A stretch of DNA of 64,000 bases from JBKHJZ01 sp046537875. Lineage in GTDB: Bacteria; Actinomycetota; Acidimicrobiia; Acidimicrobiales; VFJN01. The first letter of the stretch is position 1, and the number at the start of each line of letters is the position of its first letter. The notes below the pieces were generated by a model. It ran no database searches, was not told the origin of the DNA, and worked only from the letters and a program-made list of their open reading frames with translations. The position numbers and the translations under genes are program-made. Location: contig JBKHJZ010000001.1 in the NCBI GenBank assembly GCA_046537875.1, forward strand, positions 1 through 64,000. The letters run 5' to 3'. Shown here in pieces: positions 61,778-64,000 of this stretch.

Positions 61778-61796
61778 TTGTACCGATCGGTCTACT
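61778..61796. promoter_or_regulatory. ACCGATCGGT operator, site 4 (BVMO/Rieske promoter)
   Basis: TTGTACCGATCGGTCTACT, core ACCGATCGGT at 61782-61791, lies 39 nt before the Rieske ATG (61836) and about 47 nt from the preferred BVMO start. It is identical to the inverse of site 3 over 19 bases, strong evidence for one regulator acting on both divergent promoters. Confidence 0.75.
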
Positions 61797-61835
61797 GTAG
61801 GCAGCCACGTGCCGTCGAGCCAGGAGAAGAGCGCC

Positions 61836-63191
61836 ATGGCGCCGGACCACCGGTCGCTCCCGGTCCCGTTCGCGGTCGAGGTGCCCGACCGCGTGGCCAC
61901 GCAGCGCTACCACGACCCGGCGTTCTTCGCGCTGGAGACCGAGCTTCTCTGGCCCCGCGTGTGGCAGATGGCGTGCCGGCTCGAGCAGATCCCGGACCCC
62001 GGCGACTACGCCGAGTACACGATCCTCGACGACTCGGTCATCGTCGTCCGGGGTGACGACGGTGAGGTGCGCGCCTTCCAGAACGCCTGCCGACACCGGG
62101 GCGTCCGCCTGGTGGAGGGCCCCGGCCGCTGCGAGTCCGGCTTCACCTGCCCGTTCCACGGCTGGTGCTACGGCACCGACGGGCGCAACACCTTCGTCTC
62201 CCGCAGGCGCACCTTCTCCGAGCACAACCTCCGGGACGGCGACATCGACCTCGTTCCGGTCCGCTGCGAGACCTGGGGCGGCTGCGCCTGGATCAACCTC
62301 GACCCCGGCGCTCCACCCCTGCGGGACAGCATCGAGCCGTTCGCCACCGTCATGGACGCCTGGCAGCTGCAGACACTGCACGCCGAGTGGTGGTACGCCT
62401 TCCGGCTCCCCGTGAACTGGAAGCTCGCCGAGGAGGCGTTCATGGAGCAGTACCACGTGCTCGAGACCCACCCGCAGCTCCGCATCCCCGGCCGCTACCC
62501 GGCCAAGGACGGCTCCTTCGACCCGACGACGTTCCTCGAGTCCGAGCTGCACTACCTGCGCGTGATGAGCGAGGGCATGTCCGGGATGGTCCACGCGCAC
62601 GACGTGGCCGTGGCGGAGCAGCTCGCCCCCACCGTCGAGCTACCGGCCGACCCGGTGCTCGCCCGCCGGCACTGGGAGAGCGCCTTCAGCGATGCGGTCG
62701 TGGCATGGCACCGCCAGCGCGGCGCACCCATCCCCGACCTCGACGAGCTCGAGGCCGGCGGCCTGAACGAGCCGATGGGGTACTGCTTCCCCCACTTCTT
62801 CGTGCTCCCGATGTACAGCAGCGCCTCCTCGTACCGCTTCCGTCCGCTCGGCCCGGAGGAGACGCTCATGGAGATCTGGTCGCTCACGCGCTTCCCCGTG
62901 GGGGAGGAGCCCGGCCCGCTCCCGGTGCCGGAGGCGTGGGCGCACGACGACCCCCGGGTGCCGCCGATCCCGGTGCAGGACTTCTCGAACCTGCCGCGGC
63001 AGCAGCGGGGGCTGCGCACGAGGGGGTTCGAGTACATGCGGCTGTCCGAGCAGATCGAGGGGCACATCTCGAACTACCACCGGCTGATCGACGGCTACCT
63101 GGCCGGCTCGAGCCACGAGCAGCTCGCTCCCGCCCTGGAGCACGTCAACGTGAACCCGCTCGACCGGTCGATGGTGGACATCGGGCTGTGA
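61836..63191 (+). CDS. Rieske non-haem iron oxygenase, alpha subunit
   Basis: A 451-residue ring-hydroxylating oxygenase large subunit. The Rieske [2Fe-2S] site is Cys85, His87, Cys105, His108 (CRHRG..CPFHGW). The mononuclear iron site includes His207 and His212 (MEQYHVLETHP), with Glu/Asp positions nearby. It should hydroxylate or demethylate an aromatic or alicyclic acid using electrons from a separate reductase; the FNR-ferredoxin at 20911 is a candidate. CAGGAG lies upstream of the ATG. Its stop overlaps the following NTF2-fold gene, a probable partner. Confidence 0.93.
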   Translation: MAPDHRSLPVPFAVEVPDRVATQRYHDPAFFALETELLWPRVWQMACRLEQIPDPGDYAEYTILDDSVIVVRGDDGEVRAFQNACRHRGVRLVEGPGRCESGFTCPFHGWCYGTDGRNTFVSRRRTFSEHNLRDGDIDLVPVRCETWGGCAWINLDPGAPPLRDSIEPFATVMDAWQLQTLHAEWWYAFRLPVNWKLAEEAFMEQYHVLETHPQLRIPGRYPAKDGSFDPTTFLESELHYLRVMSEGMSGMVHAHDVAVAEQLAPTVELPADPVLARRHWESAFSDAVVAWHRQRGAPIPDLDELEAGGLNEPMGYCFPHFFVLPMYSSASSYRFRPLGPEETLMEIWSLTRFPVGEEPGPLPVPEAWAHDDPRVPPIPVQDFSNLPRQQRGLRTRGFEYMRLSEQIEGHISNYHRLIDGYLAGSSHEQLAPALEHVNVNPLDRSMVDIGL

Positions 63192-63592
63192 GCGGGCCGA
63201 CCCTCGCCGACGTCGACGCCGGGGTGCGCCGGACGCTCGCCGCCTACACCCAGGCCCTCGACGACGGCCGCGCCGCCGACGTGGTCGCCACCTTCTGCCC
63301 CGACGGTGTGGTCGACATCCCCGGGATGGGCACCCACGAGGGCCACGAGGCCCTGCTCGCGGCGTACACCGGCTGGGCGCCGCAGCGCCCGCAGCGCCAC
63401 CTCGTGCTCAACACGCACATCACGCGCTGGGACGAGCACGAGGCCGAGGCGGTGAGCGACATCGTCCTCCTGCTCCTCGGGGAGAGGGGTTGGAAGGTCC
63501 AGCTGGTCGGTCGCTACGAGGACCTGCTCCACCACGACGACGGCACGTGGCGATTCCGTCGCCGCCGGGCCACTTTCGTGACGGGCGGGTGA
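63188..63592 (+). CDS. SnoaL/NTF2-fold small protein, possible oxygenase beta subunit
   Basis: A 134-residue alpha+beta-barrel protein of the NTF2/SnoaL-like fold (VRRTLAAYTQALDDGRAADVVATFCPDGVVDIPG, then LGERGWKVQLVGRYEDLLHHDDGTWRFRRRR). The GTG overlaps the Rieske stop (GTGA). Beta subunits of aromatic-ring dioxygenases share this fold, so it may be a structural partner; the GRYEDLLHHDDGTWRFRRRR tail also fits the SnoaL-like group broadly. A separate isomerase or cyclase role is possible. Confidence 0.82.
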   Translation: MSGPTLADVDAGVRRTLAAYTQALDDGRAADVVATFCPDGVVDIPGMGTHEGHEALLAAYTGWAPQRPQRHLVLNTHITRWDEHEAEAVSDIVLLLLGERGWKVQLVGRYEDLLHHDDGTWRFRRRRATFVTGG

Positions 63593-63599
63593 GGAGAGC

Positions 63600-64000
63600 T
63601 CAGCCCGTGTGCTCGGGCAGCACCTCGCGCACGAAGGCCTCGACCTGGGCGGCCCCGGCACCGGGCCACCCACACACCAGGTACCCGTAGCCGGCCTCCT
63701 GCCAGCCCTCCAGGTGCTTGGCGGCCTTGTCGAGGTCGTCGAGCGAGAGCGACCCGGCTCGCACGATGTCGGAGGGGTCGCGGCCCACCTCGGTCGCCAG
63801 CTCGTCGACGCGCCGGTTCGCGTCGGCGAGCGACCTCGGCGTGCCCCATGCGTGCCACACGTCGGCGTACCGGGCGACCAGCGGCAGGGTCCGGCGCGGG
63901 CCGGTGCCGCCGATCCAGATCGGCGGGCGCGGCTGCTGGACCGGCACCGGTCGGAGCCGGGCGTCTCGGAGTGACACCACCGCGCCGTCGTACGACACCA
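63600..64000 (-). CDS. LLM class F420-dependent oxidoreductase, 5' part outside window
   Basis: The C-terminal 130 or so residues of a luciferase-like oxidoreductase. RPVPVQQPRPPIWIGGTGPRRTLPLVARYADVWHAWG is diagnostic of the F420-dependent group, and GWQEAGYGYLVCGWPGAGAAQVEAFVREVLPEH matches the usual C-terminus. The N-terminal half and the start lie beyond position 64000. It converges on the NTF2-fold gene with 7 bp between stops. It is the third LLM protein in the window. Confidence 0.85.
   Translation of the reverse strand, partial: VSYDGAVVSLRDARLRPVPVQQPRPPIWIGGTGPRRTLPLVARYADVWHAWGTPRSLADANRRVDELATEVGRDPSDIVRAGSLSLDDLDKAAKHLEGWQEAGYGYLVCGWPGAGAAQVEAFVREVLPEHTG

Overview
The window is very GC-rich, densely coding actinobacterial chromosome. 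The gene set is three F420-type luciferase-like oxidoreductases, many acyl-CoA dehydrogenases (ACADs), short-chain dehydrogenases (SDRs), acyl-CoA ligases and TetR repressors, with frequent GTG starts and ATGA/GTGA overlaps. It fits a free-living soil or water actinobacterium, plausibly of class Acidimicrobiia (inference from gene content; no rRNA is present). I see no tRNA, rRNA, CRISPR array, integrase or transposase.

Almost everything is catabolism of CoA-linked carboxylic acids and ring compounds: ten ACADs (four as adjacent pairs of the heteromeric steroid-degradation type), seven SDRs, four acyl-CoA ligases, a thiolase, a thiolase-like/DUF35 pair, a P450 with its reductase, a three-subunit molybdenum hydroxylase, two TauD-type dioxygenases, a Baeyer-Villiger monooxygenase and a Rieske oxygenase.

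Layout. 0.1-7.2 kb: DUF427/thioesterase pair, SDR, LLM-DUF35-thiolase operon, hotdog protein, SDR. 7.3-12.9 kb: co-directional run ACAD-ACAD-SDR-LLM-TauD-CMD. 13.0-16.7 kb: molybdenum hydroxylase (large-medium-small). 16.7-22.0 kb: amidohydrolase, SDR, a 122-bp inverted-repeat element, nitroreductase, P450, FNR-type reductase. 22.1-28.3 kb: thiolase-ACAD-ACAD-ligase-ACAD. 28.3-35.4 kb: aldehyde dehydrogenase, amidohydrolase, enoyl-CoA hydratase, two TetR genes, ligase. 35.4-44.6 kb: ligase, ACAD pair, ACAD10/11-like gene followed by a kinase-like gene, a collapsed crotonase, quinone oxidoreductase, SDR, DapB-like reductase. 44.7-52.5 kb: DUF1059, second DapB-like gene, ACAD pair, TauD, glycosidase, SDR. 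52.6-64.0 kb: a module with ligase, TetR, SDR, amidohydrolase, cyclase-family hydrolase, CehA-like hydrolase, BVMO, Rieske oxygenase with NTF2-fold partner, and an LLM protein.

The most interesting signal lies between genes. Four ACCGNNCGGT sites, two sharing 19 identical bases, surround the TetR gene at 54.3 kb and sit in the divergent promoters of the last module, suggesting one repressor controls a ring-hydroxylation/Baeyer-Villiger/hydrolysis pathway. A second 18-bp palindrome (GCTNNGCNNNNGCNNAGC) precedes three distant genes, and a weaker GAACNNNGTTC motif recurs at four promoters. These point to several small regulons interleaved across one large catabolic region.
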